NCBI GenBank assembly: GCA_023391275.1
Contig: JAEWBE010000068.1
Coordinates: 1-48,861, forward strand
Reading direction: 5' to 3'
DNA from: Bacillota bacterium
GTDB lineage: Bacteria; Bacillota; Clostridia; Oscillospirales; Acutalibacteraceae
DNA length: 48,861 nt
Shown here: piece after piece, positions 40,916 to 48,654 of the stretch
Numbering within the stretch: position 1 is the first letter of the stretch
Layout: each line of letters opens with the position of its first letter
Translations under genes and position numbers: made by a program
The notes under the pieces: model-generated
What the model was told of the DNA's origin: nothing
The model's database searches: none
Seen by the model: only the letters and a program-made list of their open reading frames with translations

Positions 40916-41809
40916 TTAAGCTTTATCGGCAATTTTTTCGCCGAAGATGCCCTGAGGGCGTACCAACAAGAATATGATTAAAACCATAAAAACAACTGCA
41001 TCCTTGTAAGAGGAGAACTGCAGAGTAGCAAATGACTCAACCAGACCAATCAATAATGAACCAAGAATTGCACCTTTGATGTTGCCGAAACCTCCAATAA
41101 CAACACCAGCGAAAGCGCGCAACTGCAAAGAACCTAGCGTGTTGCTGACCATGAATACGGGAGCAATCATATATCCGCCAATAGACGCCAGAGAAACGAC
41201 AATAATATAAGTCGCGGCAGTCGTTAAAATTGTGGGGATCCCGAGTAGTTCTGCTGCGTACTTATCCTGTGCAGCCGCTTCCATCATTCGTCCTACGTAG
41301 AGTTTTTCAAACAATATAAACACTAGTGAAATTAGAACAATACCTACAATAATTGTGATAATAAATTGCCATTGCAGTGTAGCGCTTCCGATTTTCAACA
41401 CAGCTGCCTTGCCTGTATTTGTCTTCATTAATGGGGGCATTGAACGAGGAAGACTGCCCCAGATAAGAGTTGCAATTTCCTTAATAGCCATAGACGCACC
41501 CATGGTCGCGATAACCATTGCTGCCGGATAGGTTGCATTTCGTAAAGGCCAATAGACGGAGAACATAAACACAACACCAACGGCTGCAAAACATAAAAAA
41601 GCTACAGGAATCATCAACAAAATGGGCAGTTTTAAATCCACCGTGAGAGAACAGGTAATAAATGCACCGAGCATCAAAAGGTCACCTTGCGCAAAGTTCA
41701 TAACATTGACCGCACGAATAAGTAAAATCAGACCCATTGCCATCAATGCATAAATCATACCCATAGCGACCCCGTTGACCGCCAGCGAAAGAAAAATGTT
41801 AAAACTCAT
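40916..41809 (-). CDS. livH: Branched-chain amino acid-type ABC permease LivH
   Basis: The product is 297 residues from the ATG at 41809 (AGGTG ribosome site). LivH features include AVNGVAMGMIYALMAMGLIL, NVMNFAQGDLLMLGAF and FAGVVIGGFGNIKGAILGSL. A longer frame to 41869 would run through a strong hairpin between livJ and livH, so the shorter start is preferred. It forms the channel with LivM. Confidence 0.91.
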   Translation of the reverse strand: MSFNIFLSLAVNGVAMGMIYALMAMGLILLIRAVNVMNFAQGDLLMLGAFITCSLTVDLKLPILLMIPVAFLCFAAVGVVFMFSVYWPLRNATYPAAMVIATMGASMAIKEIATLIWGSLPRSMPPLMKTNTGKAAVLKIGSATLQWQFIITIIVGIVLISLVFILFEKLYVGRMMEAAAQDKYAAELLGIPTILTTAATYIIVVSLASIGGYMIAPVFMVSNTLGSLQLRAFAGVVIGGFGNIKGAILGSLLIGLVESFATLQFSSYKDAVVFMVLIIFLLVRPQGIFGEKIADKA

Positions 41810-41839
41810 TCTTTTCACCTCAATAGTTGGAATACAAAT

Positions 41840-41880
41840 TTTCTTGAACAGTGCAGCCTTTTGCTGCACTGTTCAAGAAA
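41840..41880 (-). repeat. Intercistronic hairpin after the livJ-like gene
   Basis: TTTCTTGAACAGTGCAGC pairs perfectly with its complement (18 bp) around a CTTTT loop, just after the binding-protein stop at 41886. It is very stable, consistent with uncoupling abundant livJ mRNA from the downstream permease genes. Confidence 0.7.
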
Positions 41881-41885
41881 TTTAA

Positions 41886-43115
41886 TTACCGAACTTTCGC
41901 TATGTTGTCCATAGTTGCCTTTCCGTCTTTATTCTTAGTTACAAACATAGTGGTTGCAAAACAATGATTGTCAAAATAGCTGTAAGTATTCATCGTACCG
42001 TTTAAGTTCTTGACCTTCTTGAGCCCTTCGTTGATCGCTTCTCGATCGGTAGTTGTACCTGCATTTTCACATGCATTTTTAAAGAGCATAATGGAATCGT
42101 AGACACACACCGCCGGCATGTCGGAAGGAGCACCTGCTTTTTTCTCATATGCAGTTTCAAATGCAACACCTTGCTCAGAAGTACATTCCGGGGTCCAGTC
42201 GGCGATGGAATACCAGCCGTTAGCGGAATCCCCCGCATTCTGGCGGCAGATTTGGGAAGCAAACGAGGTCGAGCCTAGTGTTGGGATGGACAGACCAGCA
42301 GCCTGAGCCTGCTGGCAAATCATGGCGGCGGGAAGCTGGTTCGCAATGACAATCAGCCCATCAGCGTCCGAATTCATAACTTCTGCAATCAGCGGTGCGT
42401 AGTTTTTCTCTTCCTCAGCAAAACCGAAATACTTATTATCGCTTACTTCCACCCCCTCTTTTTTAAGCTCTGCACGGATACGGTCGGAAAGTGCCATAGT
42501 GGAAGCCTGAGTAGAATACATAATTGCCGGTTTTTTCATGCTCAATTTTTCAATTGCTGTTTTCGATATAACAGTGCAGGTTTTGTCATCTGTCATACGG
42601 GCTTGCCACACATAGGGATTCTTTTGGTTGGAAATGCCCGCAGAAGAGCCACCTGCGAACATTGTAATCTTTTTATCAAGAATTTGCGGCAGTACCGCGA
42701 TGCAGTTTTGTGAATAGGTTGAACCGAAAATCGCCATGACATCATTCTGATTAATCAGCTTGGAAACCGCGTTTGCAGACGCCTGCATGTTGTCCACTTC
42801 GTCTGCAAATTCCAGCTTAAGTTCCTTGCCCAGGATTCCACCCTCCGAATTTATTTTTTCTGCAGCCAACTCAGCACCATTTCTAACGTATTGTCCAGCT
42901 GCCTTGTTAGTACCCGTCAGAGCGGCGACAACTCCAAACTTGACTGTTCCGCTAAACCCGGAGGACGACTTTTGACTTGTGCTTGCCGGCGGCGTACTTG
43001 CGGTAGCTTTTTGCTCGGTTGCCGAAGAAGTTGCTGTTTGTGGTGCGGTGGTGGAACATGCGTTTAAAATCATCATCGAGGCACAAATAACTGCCAACCA
43101 TCTTTTCTTTTTCAT
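41886..43115 (-). CDS. Branched-chain amino acid-type ABC substrate-binding lipoprotein
   Basis: The 409-residue protein has a lipoprotein signal (MKKKRWLAVICASMMILNA then Cys), a Thr/Ser-rich linker and a type I LivJ-like binding domain (VKFGVVAALTGTNKAAGQYV, AEKINSEGGILGKELKLEFA). It would capture the substrate outside the membrane. GGGGGAAAG precedes the ATG. It sits between the dehydrogenase and LivH, followed by an 18-bp hairpin. LivJ-like proteins bind many ligands besides branched-chain amino acids; with DhaK/L and a dehydrogenase alongside, a small polyol or hydroxy compound is plausible (inference). Confidence 0.9.
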   Translation of the reverse strand: MKKKRWLAVICASMMILNACSTTAPQTATSSATEQKATASTPPASTSQKSSSGFSGTVKFGVVAALTGTNKAAGQYVRNGAELAAEKINSEGGILGKELKLEFADEVDNMQASANAVSKLINQNDVMAIFGSTYSQNCIAVLPQILDKKITMFAGGSSAGISNQKNPYVWQARMTDDKTCTVISKTAIEKLSMKKPAIMYSTQASTMALSDRIRAELKKEGVEVSDNKYFGFAEEEKNYAPLIAEVMNSDADGLIVIANQLPAAMICQQAQAAGLSIPTLGSTSFASQICRQNAGDSANGWYSIADWTPECTSEQGVAFETAYEKKAGAPSDMPAVCVYDSIMLFKNACENAGTTTDREAINEGLKKVKNLNGTMNTYSYFDNHCFATTMFVTKNKDGKATMDNIAKVR

Positions 43116-43163
43116 TTCTAACTTTCCCCCATTATTTTATATATGTTTTAATAAAACCGGTTT

Positions 43164-44177
43164 CTACGGTTTTAACATAACCTTACATGCCTTTTCATTG
43201 TGACAGGCCGTGTCAAAAGCTTTTTCCACATCACTCAGCTCAAATACATGAGAAATCAGCGGATCAATTTTAATCATGCCGTTCGCAATATTAGAAATAC
43301 ATTTTTGGATCCACCACAGTCTGTCATGCTTGATACGATGCATGAGTGCAAGCGTACGGATGTCAAAGCCGTCGTTGTGCCAACGATTGATTCTCAGATT
43401 GACCGGATCGAGTACCCAACTGTAAATTCCAAAAATGCCTCCGTGTTTCAGAATATCGGTGCAGGTTTGGAGCGCCGCATCATTTCCGGCAACTTCAATT
43501 GCAACGTCAACTCCAAGATAATCCGTTTCCTTCAGAATAAGCTCAACCACATCTTCTTTTGCGGCATTGATTGTAATATCTGCACCGAGGGATTTCGCTA
43601 GCTCAAGTTTTTCATCGACGATGTCCACCACAATAACCTTGGCCGCTCCCATTTTTTTTACAACCTGTGCGATGGTTTGTCCTGCAAATCCTGCGCCGAC
43701 AACTGCAACGTTATCTCCCAGTTCCACCCCACTGACCGTTCCTGCATAGATTGCACAGCAGGCCGGCTCACCCAGAGCAGCTGCATCCATACTCATTCCC
43801 TCCGGAACTTTAACAACGCCGTAGCCATTGTGGCGGACTGGTGCAACGAAGTAGTCAGCCATGGTATTGTACCAGCCAAAACTCATTACCTTGTCGCCGA
43901 CCTGAAATTCGCTGACGCCTTCACCAACTGCGACAATAGTTCCCGAACCTTCATGCCCCATCTTTAACGGATATTGATCATGCGCCTCGCTGTCGATTGA
44001 GGTCAGATCTCTCACCCGAACGCCTTTGGGCATTTTTCCCTCTGAATAATTCTTATCAGTGCCACAGATTGAAGCAAGGTGAGTTTTCACAAGCACTTCA
44101 TTCCTTCCTGGTTTTACATCACACTCTTCCAATTTGACTACGTTGGGCTCTATAGTGCAAACAACTCTTGTTTTCAT
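43164..44177 (-). CDS. Zinc-dependent medium-chain alcohol dehydrogenase
   Basis: The 337-residue protein has catalytic zinc ligands Cys38 (SICGTD) and His75-Glu76 (MGHEGSG), and Rossmann motif VAVVGAGFAGQ. It lacks the four-cysteine structural zinc cluster present in the dehydrogenase at 4287-5306. NAD(P)-dependent oxidation of an alcohol to a ketone is expected. AAAGGAATAG precedes the ATG. It lies between dhaL and the livJ-like gene, so it may convert the imported alcohol to the ketone that DhaK/DhaL phosphorylates. Confidence 0.87.
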   Translation of the reverse strand: MKTRVVCTIEPNVVKLEECDVKPGRNEVLVKTHLASICGTDKNYSEGKMPKGVRVRDLTSIDSEAHDQYPLKMGHEGSGTIVAVGEGVSEFQVGDKVMSFGWYNTMADYFVAPVRHNGYGVVKVPEGMSMDAAALGEPACCAIYAGTVSGVELGDNVAVVGAGFAGQTIAQVVKKMGAAKVIVVDIVDEKLELAKSLGADITINAAKEDVVELILKETDYLGVDVAIEVAGNDAALQTCTDILKHGGIFGIYSWVLDPVNLRINRWHNDGFDIRTLALMHRIKHDRLWWIQKCISNIANGMIKIDPLISHVFELSDVEKAFDTACHNEKACKVMLKP

Positions 44178-44196
44178 TATTATCTATTCCTTTCAG

Positions 44197-44820
44197 TCAC
44201 TGATTTATATTTTCACAGATTGTCTTTGCAATAATTGATATAGAAGTTGCCCCGGGGTCCGGAACCCCGATTCCACGCTCTCCCACATAGAGTCCGCGCC
44301 CCCTGTGAGCGATGAGTTCCTTTGTTTTTTCCGCGCCCAGTTCTGCCTGTTCCGCACACTTTTTAAAGCATCCGGATATCGGTTCTCCGGCATCGACAGC
44401 TTCCCTAAAAGCTTCGATTCCGGGAATCAAAGCATCCATTAAGGTTTTGTCACCAATCTGCGCCTTGGATCTAATCTGAACCTCTATCAGTGTCTCTTGC
44501 AAAGCTACCGAAAGGATTTTTTCATCGGACATATTCTTGTCTATCAAATGGGTCGACAAGCGCATGAGCGCATACCCCATCAGTGTTGTCGCTGTTCCAC
44601 CGCCCGCTGAAAGCAGCTTCATACCGATGCTCCCCAGCATTTCACTGTCCTTCTGCTGGCTCCATTGAGGAAGCTGTGCCTTGATTAATGAGAAACACTT
44701 TTTAATGTTGCTTCCATGCTCTCCGTCTCCCATAACTGAATCAAGTTCGTTCAGATAATCCGACTGCGAAATTAATGCATCGCACACAGACTCAACCATC
44801 TGAATTAAATTTTGGCTCAT
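44197..44820 (-). CDS. dhaL: DhaL-type dihydroxyacetone kinase subunit
   Basis: The 207-residue all-helical ADP/Mg-binding subunit has the family loop ELDSVMGDGEHGSN and the AGGGTATTLMGYAL segment (GGxSGxL-like). In canonical DhaL three Asp residues bind two Mg2+ ions (D...GDGD). Here they are Asp27, Asp32 and Glu34, an Asp-to-Glu change. The C-terminus has GLYVGERGIGVPDPGATS, a normal DhaL ending. ATGGAGGAAATGGT carries the ribosome site. It is 22 bases from dhaK. In PTS-type systems ADP on DhaL is rephosphorylated by DhaM; no dhaM lies in the window. Confidence 0.9.
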   Translation of the reverse strand: MSQNLIQMVESVCDALISQSDYLNELDSVMGDGEHGSNIKKCFSLIKAQLPQWSQQKDSEMLGSIGMKLLSAGGGTATTLMGYALMRLSTHLIDKNMSDEKILSVALQETLIEVQIRSKAQIGDKTLMDALIPGIEAFREAVDAGEPISGCFKKCAEQAELGAEKTKELIAHRGRGLYVGERGIGVPDPGATSISIIAKTICENINQ

Positions 44821-44842
44821 ACCATTTCCTCCATTTTATTTC

Positions 44843-45835
44843 TTATTGCTTTAAGGCCGGCGTATTCGCCGGTGCCAAAATCAGATCTTTAAGCTCATTG
44901 TCAAGCTTCATGATCGAAATTGAGGCACCTCCCATCTCAAGCGATGTCATATATTCACCTACGAAAGTATGTGCGATCTTAATTCCTTTTTTATAAAGCA
45001 CTTTATAAACTTCCTGATAAAGAACATAAAGTTCCATGAGTGGGGTGGCCCCGCACCCGTTAATCATAACCGCAACCGATTCTCCCGAATTTACGGGGTG
45101 GTCATTGAGAATTTTTTCAGTCATCAGCACTGCTAGCTTGTGTGCATCCAAGCAGGGGATACGCTCTATACCCTTTTCGCCGTGAATCCCGGTACCAAGT
45201 TCCATTTCGTCGTCCGACAGCTCAAATCCCGGCTTCCCGACCAACGGATTTGTACAGGGAGAAATCGCCACACCGAATGTGCGAACATTGTCAATTGCCT
45301 TTTGCGCCGTTTCCCGTACTTCATCAAGCGTTGCACCGGTCGCTGCTTTGGCTCCTACCACCTTATGTACTAAAACCGTACCTGCGACGCCGCGGCGTCC
45401 GGTTGTATTTTCACTTTCCTCAACCGCCACATCGTCCTTTACAACGACCTTTGCAACCCGGATTCCCTCTGTCGCAAGAAGTTCCGCAGCCATATCAAAA
45501 TTCAAATTATCTCCGGTATAATTTTTTGCTATAATCAGAACACCGTTTCCCGAATTAACCGCACGAATGCCTTCCATCATCTGATCTACACTGGGAGAAG
45601 TAAAAACGTCTCCGGCGCATGCGCCGTCCAACATTCCTTCTCCAACATATCCGCAGTGGGCAGGCTCGTGTCCACTGCCACCTCCACTGAAAACACCTAC
45701 TTTTCCTTTCACCGGTACATCCTTGCGTACAATGACGTTTGTCCCGTTCAAAATCCGAAGGGACGGATGTGCAAGCACCATTCCGCCAATCATGTCGTCT
45801 ACAATTGTCGACGGCGAATTCATGATTTTCTTCAT
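44843..45835 (-). CDS. dhaK: DhaK-type dihydroxyacetone kinase substrate-binding subunit
   Basis: The start at 45835 (330 residues, GGAAAGG about nine bases upstream) is preferred to frames extending to 45940, which would overlap the -24/-12 promoter. With this start the family's active residues fall at the same numbers as in E. coli DhaK: His56 in GGGSGHEPAH, Asp109 in NYTGDN and the substrate-linking His218 in GTGIHGE. DhaK binds dihydroxyacetone or similar ketones covalently through His218 and passes phosphate from DhaL. First gene of the sigma-54 operon. Other substrates such as erythrulose-like ketones are equally possible. Confidence 0.92.
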   Translation of the reverse strand: MKKIMNSPSTIVDDMIGGMVLAHPSLRILNGTNVIVRKDVPVKGKVGVFSGGGSGHEPAHCGYVGEGMLDGACAGDVFTSPSVDQMMEGIRAVNSGNGVLIIAKNYTGDNLNFDMAAELLATEGIRVAKVVVKDDVAVEESENTTGRRGVAGTVLVHKVVGAKAATGATLDEVRETAQKAIDNVRTFGVAISPCTNPLVGKPGFELSDDEMELGTGIHGEKGIERIPCLDAHKLAVLMTEKILNDHPVNSGESVAVMINGCGATPLMELYVLYQEVYKVLYKKGIKIAHTFVGEYMTSLEMGGASISIMKLDNELKDLILAPANTPALKQ

Positions 45836-45899
45836 TATCATTTTCCTTTCCTGAGTTTGCCTTATTGGATTACTCCTTATGGTCCAACTTATATAAGTA

Positions 45900-45914
45900 G
45901 CAAATTTCGTGCCA
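45900..45914 (-). promoter_or_regulatory. Sigma-54 (-24/-12) promoter of the dhaK operon
   Basis: Minus strand TGGCAC-GAAAT-TTGC matches the sigma-54 consensus TGGCAC-N5-TTGC at every position. The predicted transcription start is near 45888, about 53 bases before the dhaK ATG. rpoN and a GAFTGA-type activator are encoded nearby. Confidence 0.85.
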
Positions 45915-45967
45915 CTTTGAATTTGTAGAAAAATCCCCATATTTTATTTTTATTGTTAAAATAATTC

Positions 45968-46000
45968 AGCATATTTTTATCATTATGATAAAAATATGCT
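45968..46000. promoter_or_regulatory. Upstream activator site 1 (33-bp perfect palindrome)
   Basis: AGCATATTTTTATCAT and its exact complement flank a central T. Centre at 45984, about 70 bases upstream of the -24 element. It shares the core TTATCATNATGATAA with site 2, so both probably bind the Fis-type HTH of the sigma-54 activator. Confidence 0.7.
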
Positions 46001-46014
46001 ACTTTGTTGAAAAA

Positions 46015-46031
46015 TTTATCATAATGATAAA
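46015..46031. promoter_or_regulatory. Upstream activator site 2 (17-bp palindrome)
   Basis: TTTATCAT-A-ATGATAAA, centre at 46023, 39 bases from the centre of site 1 and about 109 bases upstream of the -24 element. Paired enhancer-like sites at this distance are usual for sigma-54 activators. Confidence 0.7.
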
Positions 46032-46066
46032 ACAGCTACACATCAACAACAATGCAGGCATACAAG

Positions 46067-46119
46067 AACCTCCTTATGTCGACTGTTGGTTGTGAACTCA
46101 CAGTTGATATAAGGAGGTT
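46067..46119. terminator. Long hairpin between activator gene and enhancer sites
   Basis: AACCTCCTTAT and ATAAGGAGGTT form an 11-bp outer stem, extended by about nine more pairs (two G-U) to a stem of about 20 bp. Read on the plus strand it is followed by TTTGTTTTTT. It lies just after the activator stop and probably ends that transcript, insulating the sigma-54 promoter, though the T-run is on the opposite side. Confidence 0.55.
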
Positions 46120-46134
46120 TTGTTTTTTCGTCTG

Positions 46135-47913
46135 CTAAATCTTTTCAGCCGAGCTTCCATATTTTTTCAATTTCCGGTAAAAAGTTGTCAAACTAATTCC
46201 CAACGAGTCGGCAGCAAATTTTTTCCCCATTGTAGTATTTCCAAACTGATCAAGCGCCGTAAAGATCCGATTTCGCTCAATGTCCCGCAGATTCATACTC
46301 CTGGCCGCGCTGTCGTCAATATGCGGCGAAACTATTCTTTGGTTCATCATTTTTTGTGGCAAAAATTCCCCGCCGATTATTTCAGCACCTTCACTGATAG
46401 ATACAAGATATTGCACCACATTTTCCAGTTCGCGAATATTTCCGGGCCAACTGTAAGTGGTCATTAGTTTTAATGCCTCTTCGTTTATTTTTTTGGGTGG
46501 ACAATTATATTCTCTACAATATTTATTCAAGAAATGATCAATCATTAAAAGAATATCACCATCTCGTTCACGCAAAGGAGGAATATTTAATGGTATTACA
46601 TTTAATCTGTAATATAAATCCTCGCGGAACTTATTCTGTGCAATCAGCTCCTCCAAATTTTTATTCGTAGCGGCAATTACCCTCATATCAATTTCAATTT
46701 GTTGGGAAGCGCCAATTTTATCTACCCGGCCGTCCTGCAGGACGCGCAGAATCTTCGCCTGCAGCTGCATGGGCATATCACCAATCTCATCTAGAAAAAT
46801 AGAGCCGGAATCGGCAAGTTCAAATTTCCCTATTTTTCCAGTTTTACTGGCTCCCGTAAATGCTCCTCCTACGTAGCCAAAAAGCTCACTCTCCAGTAGA
46901 TCCCCCGGAATCGCAGCGCAGTTTACAGGAACAAACGGCTGATTTTTACGGGGTGACGCATTATGAATAGCATGCGCAAACAATTCTTTTCCGGTTCCGC
47001 TCTCTCCCAGAATCAGAATGTTTGGGCTGTTGTGACTGACCTTCTTTGCCAGATTTTTAACCTCCTTAATTTGCCTGCTGTCCCCAACAATGCTGTCAAA
47101 GGTAATTTCTGTCTGAGGTTTCCCCCGTGAATAAATACGGTTGCCAAGCTTCTTAATGGTTTTAAAATTAATAATTGTTCCAATGTCCTTATCCTTGGAA
47201 ATTACAGTAATAAAAGCGTCATAGGACTTGTTTTCGATATGTATTTCATCATAAGTGCTCTGCACCTGACGCAGAAGGACCTCGTTATTCGCAAGATCTG
47301 GAATTACTTTAGTAATGTCCTTGTTCAAAATATTATCTTGTCCAATAATCTGAAGCGCCTGCTGGTTTACGTTTGTAATTTTGTTACTTGCATTTAATAA
47401 AACATATCCATCGGATACCTTGTCGATCACCGTATCAAGAATATTATTGTGCTGCTCCAGACGATGATACATTTCTTGCTCCCTGCGGTAGGTCTCCTGC
47501 TCATTGAGCTTTAGTGTAATAATGTCACACATGTTCTGGATAAATCCGAGCAGCAAGTCGGTTCGATGGATCAGTTTGTCTGTGGTCGTCTGATTATAGC
47601 AAATCAGTCCCAACACACCGACAATGCGATTATTATACAAGATTGGGCAATGGAGGAACGCCATTTCCGTACATATTTGATATTTTGGACATTTTATACA
47701 CGAAACTCCGGATTTTGCGCGTCCAAGGATCTGATATTCGCCGGTTTCCAGTATTTTCTTTATAATACCACCATTTTGCGGTATTTCTTGTTGGACAGTC
47801 CCACCCACCCTATTATACTCGTCATCAATTACCTGCGTATCCATTTCCAGTGCGTGCGCCATGCTTTGCGCAAGTTTCTGCACAAAATCCTTGATTTCCA
47901 GTAATTCAGACAT
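46135..47913 (-). CDS. Sigma-54-dependent activator (GAF/PAS-AAA+-Fis HTH)
   Basis: The 592-residue protein has an N-terminal GAF-like sensor (about 1-130) with four cysteines at 72, 75, 81 and 89, and a PAS-like region (about 155-255). The AAA+ domain has Walker A GESGTGKE (303-310), the sigma-54-contact motif GAFTGA (350-355), and Walker B IFLDEIGD (372-379). A C-terminal Fis-type helix-turn-helix (SLGISLTTFYRKLKKYG) follows. The layout resembles DhaR-type activators. It lies directly upstream of the enhancer palindromes and the dhaK operon. The cysteine set may be a metal or Fe-S site; function unproven. Confidence 0.92.
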   Translation of the reverse strand: MSELLEIKDFVQKLAQSMAHALEMDTQVIDDEYNRVGGTVQQEIPQNGGIIKKILETGEYQILGRAKSGVSCIKCPKYQICTEMAFLHCPILYNNRIVGVLGLICYNQTTTDKLIHRTDLLLGFIQNMCDIITLKLNEQETYRREQEMYHRLEQHNNILDTVIDKVSDGYVLLNASNKITNVNQQALQIIGQDNILNKDITKVIPDLANNEVLLRQVQSTYDEIHIENKSYDAFITVISKDKDIGTIINFKTIKKLGNRIYSRGKPQTEITFDSIVGDSRQIKEVKNLAKKVSHNSPNILILGESGTGKELFAHAIHNASPRKNQPFVPVNCAAIPGDLLESELFGYVGGAFTGASKTGKIGKFELADSGSIFLDEIGDMPMQLQAKILRVLQDGRVDKIGASQQIEIDMRVIAATNKNLEELIAQNKFREDLYYRLNVIPLNIPPLRERDGDILLMIDHFLNKYCREYNCPPKKINEEALKLMTTYSWPGNIRELENVVQYLVSISEGAEIIGGEFLPQKMMNQRIVSPHIDDSAARSMNLRDIERNRIFTALDQFGNTTMGKKFAADSLGISLTTFYRKLKKYGSSAEKI

Positions 47914-47968
47914 AATTAGCCCTCTTTTACACCTCTGATTTATTTAAATAATCAATTTTCATGACTTA

Positions 47969-47997
47969 ATAATATACAATGTGTTGATATTTGTCAA
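47969..47997 (-). promoter_or_regulatory. Sigma-A promoter of the activator gene
   Basis: Minus strand TTGACA (47997-47992) and TATTAT (47974-47969) with a 17-base spacer, about 55 bases before the activator ATG at 47913. Constitutive expression of the activator is therefore likely. Confidence 0.7.
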
Positions 47998-48388
47998 TCA
48001 AGTCAAATATGGAAATATTTAACCGTTTAGCAACTGAACGAGAAGAAAAATTATTCTATTCAAAACTGTGCAGACAGATTTTTATCAATCGTTTATCATA
48101 CTTAATAAAAAATTACGGGTTAAATCAAATAACTGAAAGGAACAAATAATCAATTACATAATACCTTACAACAATTTATCTGTCCCTTGCCACTAATCTA
48201 GAAATTTCAAAACTTTATTCATGAAGTTCTTATCATAGCGGGTTATTTCCTATTTTATAAGCCTTCTTATAAGTTCCGATACAATGTCACTTTTTTACAC
48301 CGATCAATTTTTAGATTTCTTCAACTGATTATGGATGATTTAAAGCTGTAAATCCAAGCATACCAAAACTAATTCCGCATCGACTTAG
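47998..48388. other. AT-rich region without recognisable gene
   Basis: Short frames only. The right end approaches the integrase remnant, whose upstream part is probably too decayed to read. Confidence 0.4.
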
Positions 48389-48535
48389 ACCTCTCGTTTA
48401 TATAACAATGGTCACGGCATTGACATTTACACCATACAAAAGTTGATGGGGTACTCAAGTATTGAGGTTACCATAAGAATCTACGTAAAGCACGACACGG
48501 ATTTTCTCAGGGAATCATTTAGAATGGACATTTAA
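48389..48535 (+). pseudogene. Tyrosine recombinase (phage-type integrase) C-terminal remnant
   Basis: The frame reads GHGIDIYTIQKLMGYSSIEV then TIRIYVKHDTDFLRESF, ending TAA at 48533-48535. The LMGYSSIEVT...RIY segment is the C-terminal box with the catalytic Tyr. Upstream frames contain DLDLSFI from the preceding arginine box but in another phase, so the gene is frameshifted and truncated. It differs from the remnant at 33460-33680, so two elements contributed. Confidence 0.7.
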
Positions 48536-48543
48536 GCGAATAA

Positions 48544-48586
48544 ACCGTATCTGCAGCAGCTCACAACTGCCGCAGATACGGTCTTT
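48544..48586 (+). terminator. Rho-independent terminator after integrase remnant
   Basis: ACCGTATCTGC pairs with GCAGATACGGT (11 bp), with an inner GCAG/CTGC extension across one mismatch, followed by CTTTTCC. Directly downstream of the integrase stop. Confidence 0.8.
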
Positions 48587-48601
48587 TCCTAATTTATTTA
48601 G

Positions 48602-48654
48602 TACGACACTTTTACGACAGTTGTACCGAATTGGTAAACATTTTATAGAGTACC
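48602..48654 (+). repeat. Copy 2 of a ~52-bp imperfect direct repeat
   Basis: Contains ACGACACTTTTACGACAG and ends ACATTTTATAGAGTACC, closely matching 20400-20451 beside the tRNA-Lys half, in the same orientation. Sits just after the integrase terminator, where attachment-arm sequences are often found. Confidence 0.5.

Noticed and set aside
40916..41869. Longer LivH reading from 41869
   Set aside because: The extra 20 codons run through the 18-bp hairpin between livJ and livH and lack a ribosome site.
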